DNA of 64,000 nt from Arthrinium phaeospermum (taxonomy: Eukaryota > Ascomycota > Sordariomycetes > Amphisphaeriales > Apiosporaceae). Each line of letters begins with the position of its first letter. The stretch's first letter is position 1. A program made the translations under genes and the position numbers. Shown piece by piece: positions 22,693 to 35,004 of the stretch. The stretch lies in contig QYRS01000004.1 of the NCBI GenBank assembly GCA_006503535.1, positions 1,612,001 to 1,676,000 on the forward strand, read 5' to 3'. The notes below the pieces were generated by a model. It made no database searches, was not told the origin of the DNA, and saw only the letters and a list, made by a program, of their open reading frames with translations.

Positions 22693-23155
22693 AGCGTTTC
22701 CTGGAGAATGGGGGGATGGGAATATATGGAGTGTGGTCCCAAGAAAAAGAAGTCGCTGTTATGGATCGTCGTTGAGCCTCTTTTACCTCCATATCTGATA
22801 CAGTGAGATGCGTTTTCTGGAGGTAATGGCGTTAGGAGTAAAAGGTCACTGAGATGAAGGAGTATAACTAGATTAGGAGCAGCCTACTTTGTCTAAAGTA
22901 ATAGGCTGTATACCTACTTGTATCGAACACCAAAGAAGTGTTAGAATAACGCATCAGGGGTAGTCTATGAAATCGCGGTCGCCCTCTTTGGTATGCATCT
23001 CCATGGTCTGTCTGTCTGTCTATATGTTGAAAAGCAGATCTTTAGCGTCAATGGCGTTTCTTAAGCCTCCTAAATGGTTTTGAGAGCTGTAGCAGCGAAA
23101 CTGGTGCGCAATACCACCAGTCTAATTGGTTCCGTCTGGCGAATCCTGAAACAGA
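22693..23155. other. convergent 3' flanks of ARP4 and the D-serine dehydratase-like gene
   Basis: About 460 bp without a gene. It contains a TGTCTGTCTGTCTG-like short tandem run near 23007. Otherwise nothing seen. Confidence 0.6.
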
Positions 23156-24922
23156 TCACCAACCACTCCAACGCGGCCACACATCGACGATCTCATCCTC
23201 ACGGCCCCTATTTCGACTGTCCACAATAAGGTACCAGCCATGCTGGGCACCCGTGATACAGGCGTGGTTTGGCCATACCCGTAATCTTTGGCCGACGTAT
23301 AGGGGGGCGCGGTGCTGCGCTTCGGGCGCACCGGCCCACGTCAAGATGCCATGTTCCTGGGTGACACGGCCGACCTCCCAGCCCTCGTGTTCGGCGGGGA
23401 AGTTTGGCCCAGGGACCGGCTGGCCTCCGCAGTTCCAGGGGCTCACGAGACCCCAGGCGCTGTAGTGCTGCCCGGGCGTCGAGCCTTTGTCTTTGCAGGG
23501 CTCGCGGGCCAGGGCCAGGGTGCCGCCGTTGATGAGCGCCTCCGCCGTGTTGCCGTTGGCGCCGTTCCGCTGCGGGTACAGCGAGACGACTTCGACGAGG
23601 ACGGTGAGCGCCAGGGCGGCGGAGTTGAGGTAGTCCGAGGAGCGGGCGTGCGAGGCGAGCTGCTGGACGTCCAGGGTGGTGTAGACCCCGGCGTGCGCCT
23701 CGAGGGTCAGGTTCTCGGCCTTGAGCGTGGCGATCAGATGCGACATTTTGTTGACCAAGGCTTCGGAGGGCGTTGACGCGTCACCGCACGCCGGGGCCGG
23801 CTCGCTGAATCCGGGGTGCTGTAGGGAAGTCACCTGCGGCGAGGCGCCGACGGCGATGATGAGGGGGTGGTCCGGCCGTTCCTTGCGCACAACCTGGGCG
23901 GCTCGGTACACGGCGCCGAACTCGGTGCCTAGGTATTCGAGCGCCTCCCAGTCTGACCGGGTGTCGTAGGACTGGCTTGTATGGGTATAGACGCCCAGAA
24001 ACTCGCAACATCCTACTGCCTCGGAGACGAGAAGCTTGTCGATCAAGCTGTTGCACTCAGGTGTGTCCGGGATCACGCCGGCCCGGTCGCTCCCGCAATT
24101 GACCTTCAGAAACACCAAGGGCGGGTTTCCGGACTTGCTGGCCAGAGCGGTCAGGTGCTTGATCTGGTCGGGGTGGTCAACCATTACGGAAAGGCCGCCG
24201 GGGCCGAGCTGGGCTGATATAGGGGCCAGGCGGTCCACACATGTTGAGTATATCGGGAAGGCAAAAAGTAGCTATGTGCACACGTCAGAGCCCTGGTACC
24301 GAATCAGCGGGGAGTTATCGTTGGCATTGGCCTACATTGACTTTGCGGCTGCTTTCCTGGTATTCCTTCAGAAGCGGTACGATGTTCTCGGCCTCAGCTA
24401 AGGTTGATACGGCGATATTGACAGGGGTGCTGCTTTGGTCTCCAACTTGAAGCCGTGTAAGTTCAGTTGTCTACTCATGGGAAGTAACATGTTGTGCATT
24501 AGCTCATTGACCTAGAATCCAAGGGACCGAGAAAAAGAAAAATCCATCCATCCAGCCTTTACCCCAAATGACACAGGCAGTCAATCTTTCCAATTGGCCT
24601 GAGTTTAGCTGTGATTTGCCTCGAAGCTATAGGCCTGCCTATAAGGTGCATTACAATGTCGCAAGGCGGATGGAGCCCTCTACGCTTCCTATCTTGTGAA
24701 GCTGCTTCCTAAGGGAGGTTGATATGCATGTACAAAACATCCAGCACTTACTTTATGAGTCTTGATGTGAGCACGCCAGTTGAGGTTCAGCCTCTGAGCT
24801 GCACCCAGCATCAAATTGCAGTTGGCCTCGACCTTGGCCAGGTCCAGCACCAGGGCCGGGGTGGGGACGTTATACAGGCTCTTGCCCACATACTGCGCCT
24901 TAAGCAGCTCCCTTGTTGCCAT
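23156..24922 (-). CDS. D-serine dehydratase-like PLP enzyme (DSD1 / alanine racemase fold III)
   Basis: Likely PLP- and Zn-dependent D-serine ammonia-lyase (D-serine to pyruvate and ammonia); related D-threonine aldolases share the fold. Three exons, 24922-24752, 24470-24336 and 24271-23156, both introns in phase 0, give 473 residues. Exon 1 encodes YNVPTPALVLDLAKVEANC and RAHIKTHK, where Lys54 is the expected PLP lysine. Exon 2 supplies TTELTRLQVGD and ends KVN; exon 3 resumes LLFAFPIYS and VFLKVNCGSDRAG. Near the C-terminus WPNHACITG gives His438 and Cys440, which match the Zn-binding His-x-Cys pair of eukaryotic D-serine dehydratase. Intron 1 is 281 bp, far longer than intron 2 (64 bp). 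The start at MATRELLK is chosen over frames running further upstream, which lack homology. Substrate is inferred from the family. Confidence 0.88.
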
Positions 24923-25310
24923 TGTGTGTCTGCAAATATGTGCGCGCGCGTTCTTGATGGTTCGGCGCAATGTTAAAGACCAATGGAGGCAAGTACGGTC
25001 AAAGAATTCCAAGCTGTCGAACGGTCGTGAGAAGACGGTATCTACCAGCCAGGAAGGAAACAATGGGAATTGGGACTGCGATAGCGGCGGTCGCTGGTTA
25101 CATGTACTTTTACCTACTTTTATTAGCCTCAAGGGCCGGTCTAGGTAGTTGGTAGGTAATGTTTTACTTGTCTGCTATCTGTGAGGCCTGGCACGGCTGG
25201 GTCTGACTCCACTCTTGTCTATAGTGATCCAGAGTTGGATTCACCCACGTGTGTGATATTATTACTCTATGTCAATACCTGAGGTCATGGTCATGCCTGT
25301 CAGGTGTGCA

Positions 25311-25336
25311 TATACATACATACATACATGTATGTA
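25311..25336. repeat. (TACA)n tetranucleotide tract with 16-bp perfect palindrome
   Basis: Repeated TACA units run into a perfect palindrome, tacatacatgtatgta, at 25321-25336, able to form a small hairpin or cruciform. It lies in the DSD1/TAF1 divergent promoter region. Confidence 0.85.
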
Positions 25337-26271
25337 CGGGTACCATGTCGTGACAGGTCCCACCTCAAACCGTACATTCAGGGAGATGCATAGGTAGTCG
25401 AATTGACACTTGCAATCGTGATTGACCCCTCGCTTTGATCAGAACTCGTGAATTACAGGAGCCCAATTTTTTTCCTTTGTCAAGCCGTTGCAATTGCAAC
25501 TCAACCAGCTGGCTAGGCAATGAGAACGACCTGATCTTCAGGCTACCAATAACGTTCAGATCTTTATATGGGAGCAAATATTTTAGTTTGTTGCTGTCCA
25601 TCCGGTTTAACTCCTTTTATAACTATCGGAAGGCCCAAGGCAAGTGGACGGACCGAGGTAAGTGGGAGGGAGAAACTGAGCTGCGTTATCAATCTACCTT
25701 CCTACCTAGGTTACCTAATCACGACAATCAATCATTGGCGACCTCGAGTCAGTCAGATGTGTTGGCTGTCAGGTACCTCCTAGCAAACATTCAGACAATC
25801 AACTTTTATCACAGCTCGCTTCACCACCTCCACCTCGGCTCTGCATTGTCGTCAGACACCTTGGCAACAACCTCGTAATGTTTCTCGCTAACGGAAGTTG
25901 TCCAGTTCCATTTTGTCACTCCATTCATCGCATTTACAGGTGACTTCAGTGCAAGCATCAATTTATCAACATACCTCCCAGCTCCTTCCTAGTTGCTCAT
26001 CCACAGTTGCTACCTAGCCACATCTTTCACAGCCACATGTCGCCAATCCGTTGCCACTGCTGTTCCCCGGATCAGTGGGTCGGTGGCTAGTGTCAAAACG
26101 CGCTGTCTAGGCACCATCAACTCCACTAAAGGTCTTGGCGCCACTTCTCGTCACCTCTCCAACATTCATTCAACATTGGTCGATTCACGCGGTGCCTACA
26201 ACCATCTCTCGACTCTGGCTGCGCTGGCCACTACCGGAAATCATCGCGCCAATCCGACACAATCAGCTTCC

Positions 26272-26316
26272 ATGGTAGCGACACGAATCTCGGTCTTTTT
26301 TTCCGGAATGAAGTAA
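26272..26316 (+). other. possible upstream ORF in the TAF1 leader
   Basis: An ATG opens a 14-codon frame (MVATRISVFFSGMK) that ends 87 bp before the TAF1 start. If transcription begins upstream of it, it could lower TAF1 translation. The transcription start is unknown. Confidence 0.3.
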
Positions 26317-26403
26317 TAATTCGACCTGTCCGAGGTCACGCGCGCGTGGTTCCAGACTTTCTAGGAGGGCTACGACTGTGAAGAGCAACGGAAAACCGAC
26401 GCC

Positions 26404-29400
26404 ATGTCCGACGAACTTGATATGCTGGCCGCCGACGGCTTCGCAGGTGCTGAAGATGTCGAAATGGCAGAAGACTTCAGTGAACTAAACGGCCAGCCTG
26501 TCAAAGGCGTCAAGGCCGAAGGACGAGATTCCCCCGAGTTTGATACCATCGACTGGTCAAACCAAGCCGCCGAAGATAACAAGGCAATCGAGACGATGTT
26601 GGCTGGAGTTAGCGGTGGACAAGGCGCAAAATTGAACCTGGAGGGCTTTGGTGACAAGCAACTGGACCAAACCGACAAGGCTGACGACGCCATCGACTAC
26701 GAGGATATCAGTGACGATGACATCGCTTCGGAGGATGGCGCCCGCAAGGACCTTGATACTAGCATGTCTCAGGTTCCTAACATGACCGAAGATAGCGGTA
26801 CTAGTCATGACCACGACCATGACGGGTTTGATGACCTATTTGGTGATGGCGACGATAACTTGATTCCTTCCTCCCCGCCAACCACGGAACCGCCAACTCA
26901 GCCTACCCAAGAAGACGAGCGCGACCTCAAGGGTGAAACCGATGGTGAAGCCAACCGCTCTTCTGTCCCTGCTGCACCGAGCGCAGCTCCGGTCGACGCC
27001 AACGTTACCGATGATGATTGGAATAACATGTCTTTCGAGGAGCGTATGCGCCTCAATTTCCCTCAACAAGGGGAAAGCAGCGTTAGTGCTTGGGTCAACG
27101 AACAATCGAGCCGTCAGGATCACTCTGCCATTCCGGTCCCGCCTCAAAATGTCGACGAATTGCTCGAGCAGAAGTTTCCCAGCTTCGCACCTCACAAAAT
27201 CCTCTATTTCAGAGAGCTCTTCCAGGAATGGCCGGCTGAGTTTAGCTATAAAGAACCGGTCAAGAGCCCGCCTGCTCTGGTTCCTACCAAGTTGGAGCTC
27301 GAACTTGAGGGCGACTCTGCCAAGCTGTTCCGTCTCTCCGACAGTACCATTGCGGCAACACAGAAACGGCCACAGCAGCAGTATGGCGAGGAAAGTGAAT
27401 GGAGTCGCTTCATGGGTTCCGTCGCCATGGACATGGAAGAGGCAGAATCGGATTCCGAAGATGAAAATGAGCCTGTCGGCGGTTACACGCTGACCGAGAT
27501 CGCGACAGTGTGCGAGGACTGGGACAATGTCCACGACCCAACGGCAGTGTTAGACAGGGCAAATGGCCTTGTCACGCCACCGCATAACGAGGACGAAGAA
27601 ATGGATGACTGGGATCGTGAGTTCCTGCAGCCCGACCGCCAGCAACCTAAGAAGAAGCGGAAGATTGAGATTGGTCTGCCTGATATCTCGTCATTTGATA
27701 CGTCTGGCATCGAAAACTTTGCCGAGGCTACCAAACGTTTCGGCCAGCGAGTTCGACTTGATCTCAATGACCCTTTCTTGCTCATAGAGGATCTACAGTC
27801 TGACCGGCCCAAGAAGCGCCCAAGGATCGAGGAGAAAACGACGCGTATGGCGAACGGGCAACTTGGCAGGGATGTCAAAGCTCGCTTCAACATCTCCAAC
27901 GATGAAGCCTACAATGCTCTCAAGGCTAATAACAAGAGCAAGGTCAGAGCTACACTTGGAAATCTTGCGGTGGAGCACAGTTTGCCAGCTCTCAAATTGA
28001 CGTTCCCATTCTACCGCACGAAGCTTGAGGGCAACTTCTGGGAGCACCACCGGAAGAAGTTCGATTTGGAAAAGCTTGTGCGGAGTGCCATCACATTCAA
28101 GAAGCATTCCAAGACGAAGCGGAAAGAGCTCAAGAACAGGAGCGTACAGGACATCTTCAGGACTAGCAAGGATCTAAGTCTGAACGACAACTCGTCAGCT
28201 GTGCTATTTGAATACTCGGAGCAAGCGCCCGTCATGCTATCCAACTTCGGCATGGGAAGTCGTGTGATCAACTATCATCGTCGCAAAGATGACAAAGAGG
28301 AAGATAGCAAGACGACCAAGGCTGACATTGGCGAGCCGCACATACTAATGCCTGAAGACAAGTCACCGTTCTCCATCTTTGGCAAGGTCGAGCCTGGCGA
28401 GACCGTCCCAACGCTTCACAACGAGATGTACCGGGCTCCCATCTTCAAACATGAGCCACGGCCAAACGATTTCCTTCTCGGCTTTAGTACTAATGTTCAT
28501 GATGGACCACGATTCTACTTGAAGGCCATCGATCACATATACGTTGTGGGCCAAACATTCCCCTCCGTCGAGGTTCCCGGTCCTCACGCCCGCAAGGTCA
28601 CCAGTACAGCCAAAAACCGACTGAAGATGATCTCTTATCGCATGATGAGAAAACGGCCAACACAGGACGTTGATATTCATGAGATCACACCTCACGTATT
28701 TGACAAGTTCGATCCACAGAACAGGTGCGTCAACATTAACGATCACATATACAATTTCCCCGTCCCCCCAAACAGACGAGGGACAGACATTTCTCAGAGA
28801 ATAGACCATTTCTACAGTTTCACAGACAAGAAAGCAGAGAAGTACGAACTAACACAACGTAGACAAAAGATGAAAGAATTCCTGGCCTACGACCGTGACT
28901 CTAAGACCTGGAAGCTCAAAGAAGGCGAGTCGCTGATGGATGAGAAGGACATCCGTGCCATGATCAAACCTGAAGATGTCTGCTTGATCGAGGCCATGCA
29001 AATCGGACAGATGCAATTACAAGCCGCCGGTTACGACGTGAACAGAAAAAACGCTACCACTGCGGATGACGAGGAGGAAGGCGGGGCTGAGGAACCTCTG
29101 GCTATCAAAATGGCCCCCTGGAAGCTCACGTCCAATTTCCTCGAAGCCAGTGCGCAAAAGGCCATGGTGGCACTCCATGGTGAGGGTGACCCTACAGGCC
29201 ATGGTCTCGGTTTCAGTTTCATCAAAACGTCCATGAAGGGAGGTTATATCAACGCTGTACAAGGGCCACTTGCTACTAGCGCCGATGCTATTGAGAAAGA
29301 GCGCAAAGCCAACGGTGGCCATTCTTACAATGTGAAAAAGCAGCACGACATGTACACGGCTGCTATCGGTGACATCTGGGAGCGACAGAAGTCTACACTG

Positions 29401-30440
29401 TCGGATCCTACGACACACGAAGACGCGGATGTCTTGGACACAACAAATGAAGATGATCGATTTAACACTAGGAAATCCGACTACACGCCAGCTGTTCATG
29501 TCGACGACGGGCGCAGCCAGTTCTCACGCACTAGCACGGGCAGCCGGCTCCAAAATAAACGCAAGTTGAAGATCAACCGTAAGGTGCGAGACGAGGATGG
29601 CAACGAGAGGATGGAGACGGTCATTCTAGACAATCCTGCTGTCATCAGAAACTACGTCAAATTGAGGAAAGAGACGGAAGAAACCTCTCGAGAGTAAGTG
29701 CCGGCGGCTCTTCATGTCGTGGATCACTGCTAACAGATGTACAGTGTGTACAGCCTCAAGGCTACTGGTGACGCAGATGCCGATAGGGAGCGTATGAAAC
29801 TGTAAGTTGTCCTTTGATCTCCAATATGTGTGAATATGCTTTCTAACATGCTGTAGTGTCGAAAAGGAGTTGTCGCGCCTGCTCAAAAACCAGGATCGAC
29901 GTCAAGTGCGCGAGAAACAGGGCAAGGGCAAAAAGAGGAAAAATGCCGTGGCCGACCCCGATGCAGCATCCCCGGATCCGTCTGGTTCTGCCGATAAGAC
30001 GGCAGGAGGCACGACCCGGAAGTGCGCAAACTGTGGGCAGGTTGGACACATCAAGACCAATAAAAGGTTTGTCCATCGATGCGATCCCGAAACTTTCAAT
30101 GATCCGTTTCCCTCCACCTCAGATGCCTGGGGTTTGTCCCACGCGGGGGCATATGTTTGCGAGAAATGAGACTGTCCCCTGGCTGCTCTTGTTTGCTCGA
30201 TCGCCTAGTGGCAGCTTCTAGTTGAAGCGTTCTCTTAGGGGGAAAGGAGTTTCCCCCATTTCCTTCACCATATCTCAACGCCTAGAGATTTGCGGTCAGC
30301 AACGTCGCTAACTCATGTGGACTAATAGCAAATGTCCTCTACTCAACGGCACCATTACGAATCCCGATAGCGCCAATGACAGCGGGGGCTTTGGTTCTTT
30401 CAGCGCGCCGGCGGCTGGCGGTTCAGCAGCCTCACCCTAA
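26404..30440 (+). CDS. TAF1: TFIID subunit 1 (TAF1 family)
   Basis: Largest scaffold subunit of general transcription factor TFIID. Four exons, 26404-29693, 29745-29801, 29857-30066 and 30329-30440, with introns of 51, 55 and 262 bp, give 1222 residues. The N-terminus is acidic (MSDELDMLAADGFAGAEDVE), fitting a TBP-binding region. The central TAF1 domain (DUF3591) runs from about residue 529 (LKLTFPFYRTKLEGNFWEHH) to about 945, including GKVEPGETVPTLHNEMYRAP, GPHARKVTSTAKNRL and GHGLGFSFIK. A zinc knuckle lies at 1172-1188 (CANCGQVGHIKTNKSKC); its last Cys is supplied only by exon 4, which supports removing the 262-bp third intron. The ending is short and Ser/Gly/Ala-rich. There is no bromodomain, as in yeast Taf1. 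If intron 3 is retained the frame continues to 30169 with a different tail. Confidence 0.93.
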
Positions 30441-32795
30441 TGAGCTAACGCCGGTGGTTAGGATGGATGACGACCCAAATATGGAAGCGAGGGTACCTGC
30501 ATGGAAAGGGGCAAGCATCAAAATTGGCGTTCAGGGTTACCATTTTCTTACCTTGGCTTTTCTCTCTGCATCGTGAGGCCCACGATGTAACACCACTGAG
30601 ATCACTTGCGAAGTAGTGGGTTACAGGAAAGCATTATGATAGGTTGGTGTCCAATGAGAGAAATCTCCTCCAGACAGCAAGCACCATTAATACACACAAG
30701 CAATAACGATAGCGCAGATATAGCTCTAGTCGTATTGTTGAAACATGATACCCAGAAATGTAAGCTGTCCGATGACTGGGTGATAAATATGGCCAGCTGT
30801 AGTCATCAGGGTTCATTGCCAGGGTGCGAGCGTCTAAAACATACTAGATCTCGAGAGTTGCGAAGATCTCCTACCAAGACAGATTACCAAGGCCTAGTCC
30901 GGTATCGACCCGGATGCGGTTGGATGGGAGGATCAAACCCCTGTCTGTTTGTTGCGATGTTGGTAGTGGTGGTGCCCCTGATAGCCGTCCATCTGTGTGA
31001 TATGGATGGATAGCCATAGTCCCGGGAATAGATAGCTAGCATGCATGCATATAAAAAAAAGTCGATAACCATCGCAATTGCGCCTAGCGTGTATGTACAG
31101 ATAGGGTGCGCAGAGAAACGCATGCAGGTTTACCATTGCTAAACATAGTACCCGAGGGGTGCGGTTCCTGCAGCCCGGGAGTGTATTATCCCATGATGGC
31201 AGCTTACGACTCCATGTACATGTATCCAATCCATACCTGCTCGTTGGGTGCTTTCCTAGCCGGGAGGTAGCCTGTATGTACGTCGACATGTCTTGTCTTG
31301 GTCAAGTTGCACCACCACCACGCAGAAAGAATTTCTTAACTGGCGCTGATGATGATGCATGGTCACACATTCAGATGATGGGTTAATTAGGCCAGCTTAC
31401 GATCTCGATGTTATTGGGAAAATACCCCGCGCCGCGCGGGCGCACACAAGATATGCAGGATGCCTACCCGGCTGGGGATCACATCTCCGTCCGGGTGCTC
31501 CATGGAATTGGAGATGGATGTTGATCACCCAGGTCTACCTACCTACCCTGCCTGCGAGCCTTCCTGCCTTACTGCCTGCCTACCGTAAGCCATGCCCATA
31601 TTTCGTTTCGTCTTTTGTTTTCTTACCTACCCTCTTTTCCTTCGATTTCTTCTTGCGGTGTGCAGTTTGGCAGTACAGTCGGAACCTCGCCTACCCGAGG
31701 TCAGAAGGAGCTGGCCGAGGGATGACCCGCGTACGTAAGATTCCGTGAAACAAACGAGGGGTGATATACTACTAGCAAGGGTAAGATTATATGTATGTGT
31801 CGTCAAATACCGAGGGTACAATCAATACAGCGGTCTATCCAGATGCCAGATACTCTCTCTCTGGTTGGCCTCCGAGGTTGGATAGGACCAGCGAACCCCA
31901 TCTTCCCCCTTGCCCCCTCACCTGGTCAGAAATCTGGTGTCCCGGGTCGCAGCTGATCCATACCGGTCCGTTGGATATATATGCGACCAAATATATGGCA
32001 CATCGCACATTCATTTGTGCGCTGATCTTTGCAGTCAGTTGGTTTACGTACATGTATATTGCCCACTTGGGCGGCTAATCTGGGGTGATGTGATCAAGTA
32101 AGTATGTATGAATGAAGCCAACGACCAGGTCGGTGTGGGTGCCAGCGCCGTTCGGTCGGTAGACCTTACGAATCCCGAAAGTAGGCAAACTTGACGGCCG
32201 CCTATCTGCGGGTCACGAACAAAATACTACGTACATACATGTAAGATATTATAATCCCCCTTGGCCATATGTAGACGTTTGTCCGGCTGTCGTCGATCCG
32301 GAGATGGAGGTTCGATGGAGACCAGCGCAACACAAATGACTCGGTCCCATGAATCGGGCCCGCCCAGAGATTCCCGCTGAGACAGACAAACCACAAGAGG
32401 GTGGTGGGCTCACTCACTCACGATCTCACTCGCGAGCCCGGACATCAGCGTTGCAATGCTATCACAAGCTCTTTGCTGTGCGCATAAGCTGAACCATTGG
32501 GATAATGAATCCATCCATCAGTGTGTGTGAGAGAGTGTGTTTGTTTAGGTTCCCCGGGCTAGCGTTGGCCTGGATAGTGTGTGAGAGCAGGGAAGGAGTT
32601 GTTTCTTGTTGAATGGCTTGCCAGCCTGCAAGGATCATCTCGGCCGTTTCTCTGCTGCGAGGGCTTGGCTGCCGGGCTTGGAGGGCTAATTTACCCACCT
32701 GAGCCAGGCGCGCTCGAGGGCTAATTGGCCGGAAAGGGAGGAAGGTGAGAAAGTTGTGCGACATAGCGATGCAGGCAAGCGGGGTACTGTTGCTT

Positions 32796-32819
32796 GCTGC
32801 TGCTGCTGCTGCTGCTGCT
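32796..32819. repeat. GCT/AGC trinucleotide microsatellite (8 units)
   Basis: Eight GCT units sit six bases upstream of the tandem MEF2-type sites. It lies outside any supported coding sequence. Confidence 0.9.
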
Positions 32820-32825
32820 CTGTTT

Positions 32826-32845
32826 CTATAAATAGCTATTTTTAG
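32826..32845. promoter_or_regulatory. two abutting Rlm1/MEF2-type binding sites
   Basis: Positions 32826-32835 read CTATAAATAG and 32836-32845 read CTATTTTTAG. Each is a perfect match to the CTA(A/T)4TAG site bound by yeast Rlm1 and animal MEF2, placed head to tail with no gap. They lie 3.3 kb upstream of the RLM1-type MADS gene, in the same intergenic region. The first is also a good TATA box (TATAAATA), so it could instead start an unannotated transcript. Binding is inferred. Confidence 0.5.
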
Positions 32846-34986
32846 CAACAGCATCATCACCGCGTGGTTGTGTTGTGCCTGTGCTATGTACTTGGTATGC
32901 ATGTATGTGAGTGGGCTTGGCAGCAACCCTTCCCAGATTGGCGGGGGTGGGAATCTATCTACCACTACTACCACTCACTATGTACATACCTTAGCCTTGC
33001 CTTTCCTTACTGCACAACTCCAATCAGCATCTCCAGGACGTCCCCAATACTGCAAGGCATTTGGCCAACTATCCCTCTAGCGTCCCATGGACGCCCGGCG
33101 CTTAACTTTGGGCCCATGGGGATGCTCGAATTTTAAGAACAATGCAGCCATACCGGGACATGACACCGCGAGCCGGCCGGCCAGAAAGGCACCCACACCT
33201 CTATAGTTGAAGGTTTATCAAGCCCCAATTCTGGTGTATCTGCTGCAGGGCCCATGCAGGCACCGATGTCTGTTGCTTACTCGGGACCGGAGTCTTTCTG
33301 GGTGCAGGCCGTGGTACAGACCTGCCAACGTCAACGACAACCTTCAATCGGCGTCCCATGCATGAGTGACAAGAGCGCGACGGTTGCATTACCTCTACCT
33401 GCCTTACGCAACCGGTCGTCTCTGCTTGGGCCGCGAGTTCTCGGTTGGGTATGCCGCACCGCACGCACGTCAGCAGAGAAATGAGACGTCCCTTTGCCGT
33501 GCTTCAGAATATCTAAACTTGGTCACCAGATGACGAAAACGTTCTATATCGAGCACCCTCAAGCAAGGTCTCGCTTAACCATGGTGCGTTGATAGACGCC
33601 CGTCCTGTCGTTATTGGCCGGAATGGTATGCCTTCTTCTCATCCTGGAAGCCGAGGAGAAAGCGCGGTTCTAAAAGGGAGTAAGGGGGAGATTGGAGAAC
33701 CGCGTGAAGATTGTCAGGGTCATTGAAGAAGAGTAATCACCAGGGGAAGGGGGAAAAACCTTCGAGAAGCATGCTGAATACCCAAAAATAAACACAGCCA
33801 CCGTTGAGGCTCTAGGGGTCTCGGCTGTGATTGGGGGCATGTTTCGCAACCAAGATGCAAGTAACAGGCGATGATGCATCTACTAAGCTGCAGAACCCGG
33901 CGGTTGTTGATTGGTAAGGCTGAAGGTCACATCTGCCCCGGGCCAAGTTAGTCATCTGTGTCCATGGCGAGGAGGATCAGTCAGGTACATAGCCGGTCGG
34001 TTCTCGTTACGTGCAGACAGGTCACATCACGACAACCGTCAATAAGCAATGCTAGGGGTACCTGGCATCCACCATGTAGCTTCCCAGGGCATGTGACGAT
34101 GGTTGCGGAGAGTGGGCAGAGCCAAAGAGACTTTCTTCTCTTGGCTTTGCCCAGTCGAACGTTGATGCGAGTCTCATACCTAATCATCTAACCCACCAGG
34201 ACGGCTGCTCTTGTGGTGGACTGCATGGCAGCAGCAAGACGATAGATAGATAGCCAGTGCCCGTTGTGTATTGCCCGTTGTGCTGTGGTGTGTACATCGC
34301 AAGAAGGACCAAATGGATCGAGGCGCGAGGCTTGCTGGGGATCCTGCCGCAGTGCCGCATCTGTCACATCACGGACTTGGTGGTGACCAGTGCTGACAAG
34401 CCACCAGGAGCCGCTACCGAAACCAGCGAGCAGAACAAAAACCTTGTTACACATCCACCTCCAGCCATACCTACGTACCGAGTATCACATTGGGATGTGT
34501 AGTGGGCACGCCTGAAGAATTGGGTTTGCTGGAGTTCATGTGTTATCCCAATCCAGGGTAGTCTCGAGGGGATTTAGCCTTAATGCATTAACCACTACGA
34601 GAAGGTGGGGAGCGGAACATGGGCATGGAAGCAACTTCGGAGCAACGGTTTCTCGGGATAGTCAAGAAAAGGTGGACAGGCTATTCCCCCCTTCGCTGCC
34701 CATTGGCCCAATTGAAATCCGTGGACGGCACTTTCCATCTCCCTCATTCAAGCTTGCATTTGCTTGGCAGCACAGAAACGGTGTGAGACTAACCTAGAGG
34801 GCAGGACAGAGTCCCAGGATAGGCAGGATGGGCAGGATAGGCAGGCCGTGGTATGCAAACCCCGATGGCTACAGCAGCTTAGGACCAGAGCCTGCTGGCA
34901 CCGGCAGGTACATGCACGCCGTACTGTACATACTACTACATGCGTAATGTCCATTCGGCGGCCCTGGGTAGGACTCGACTTGATTC

Positions 34987-35004
34987 ATCAATCAATCAAT
35001 CAAT
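34987..35004. repeat. ATCA tetranucleotide tract
   Basis: Four to five copies of ATCA in noncoding DNA upstream of RLM1. Confidence 0.8.

Larger units (their letters stand above)
24923..26403. promoter_or_regulatory. divergent promoter region of DSD1-like gene and TAF1
   Basis: About 1.5 kb between divergent starts. Contains a palindromic (TACA)n tract at 25311-25336 and TAGGTAGG/CCTAGGTTACCTA words at 25141-25160 and 25695-25720. The right 500 bp is C/T-rich, typical of a 5' leader. A plus-strand frame at 25993-26316 has no ATG until 26272 and looks like leader sequence. Confidence 0.55.

Noticed and set aside
25993..26316. 107-codon open frame just upstream of TAF1 as a separate gene
   Set aside because: It begins with TTG and has no ATG until 26272; its Ser/Thr-rich composition fits a leader. 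Only the 14-codon uORF is kept as a possibility.
26836..27534. 232-residue minus-strand frame opposite TAF1
   Set aside because: Lies entirely within the TAF1 coding exon and shows no motif.
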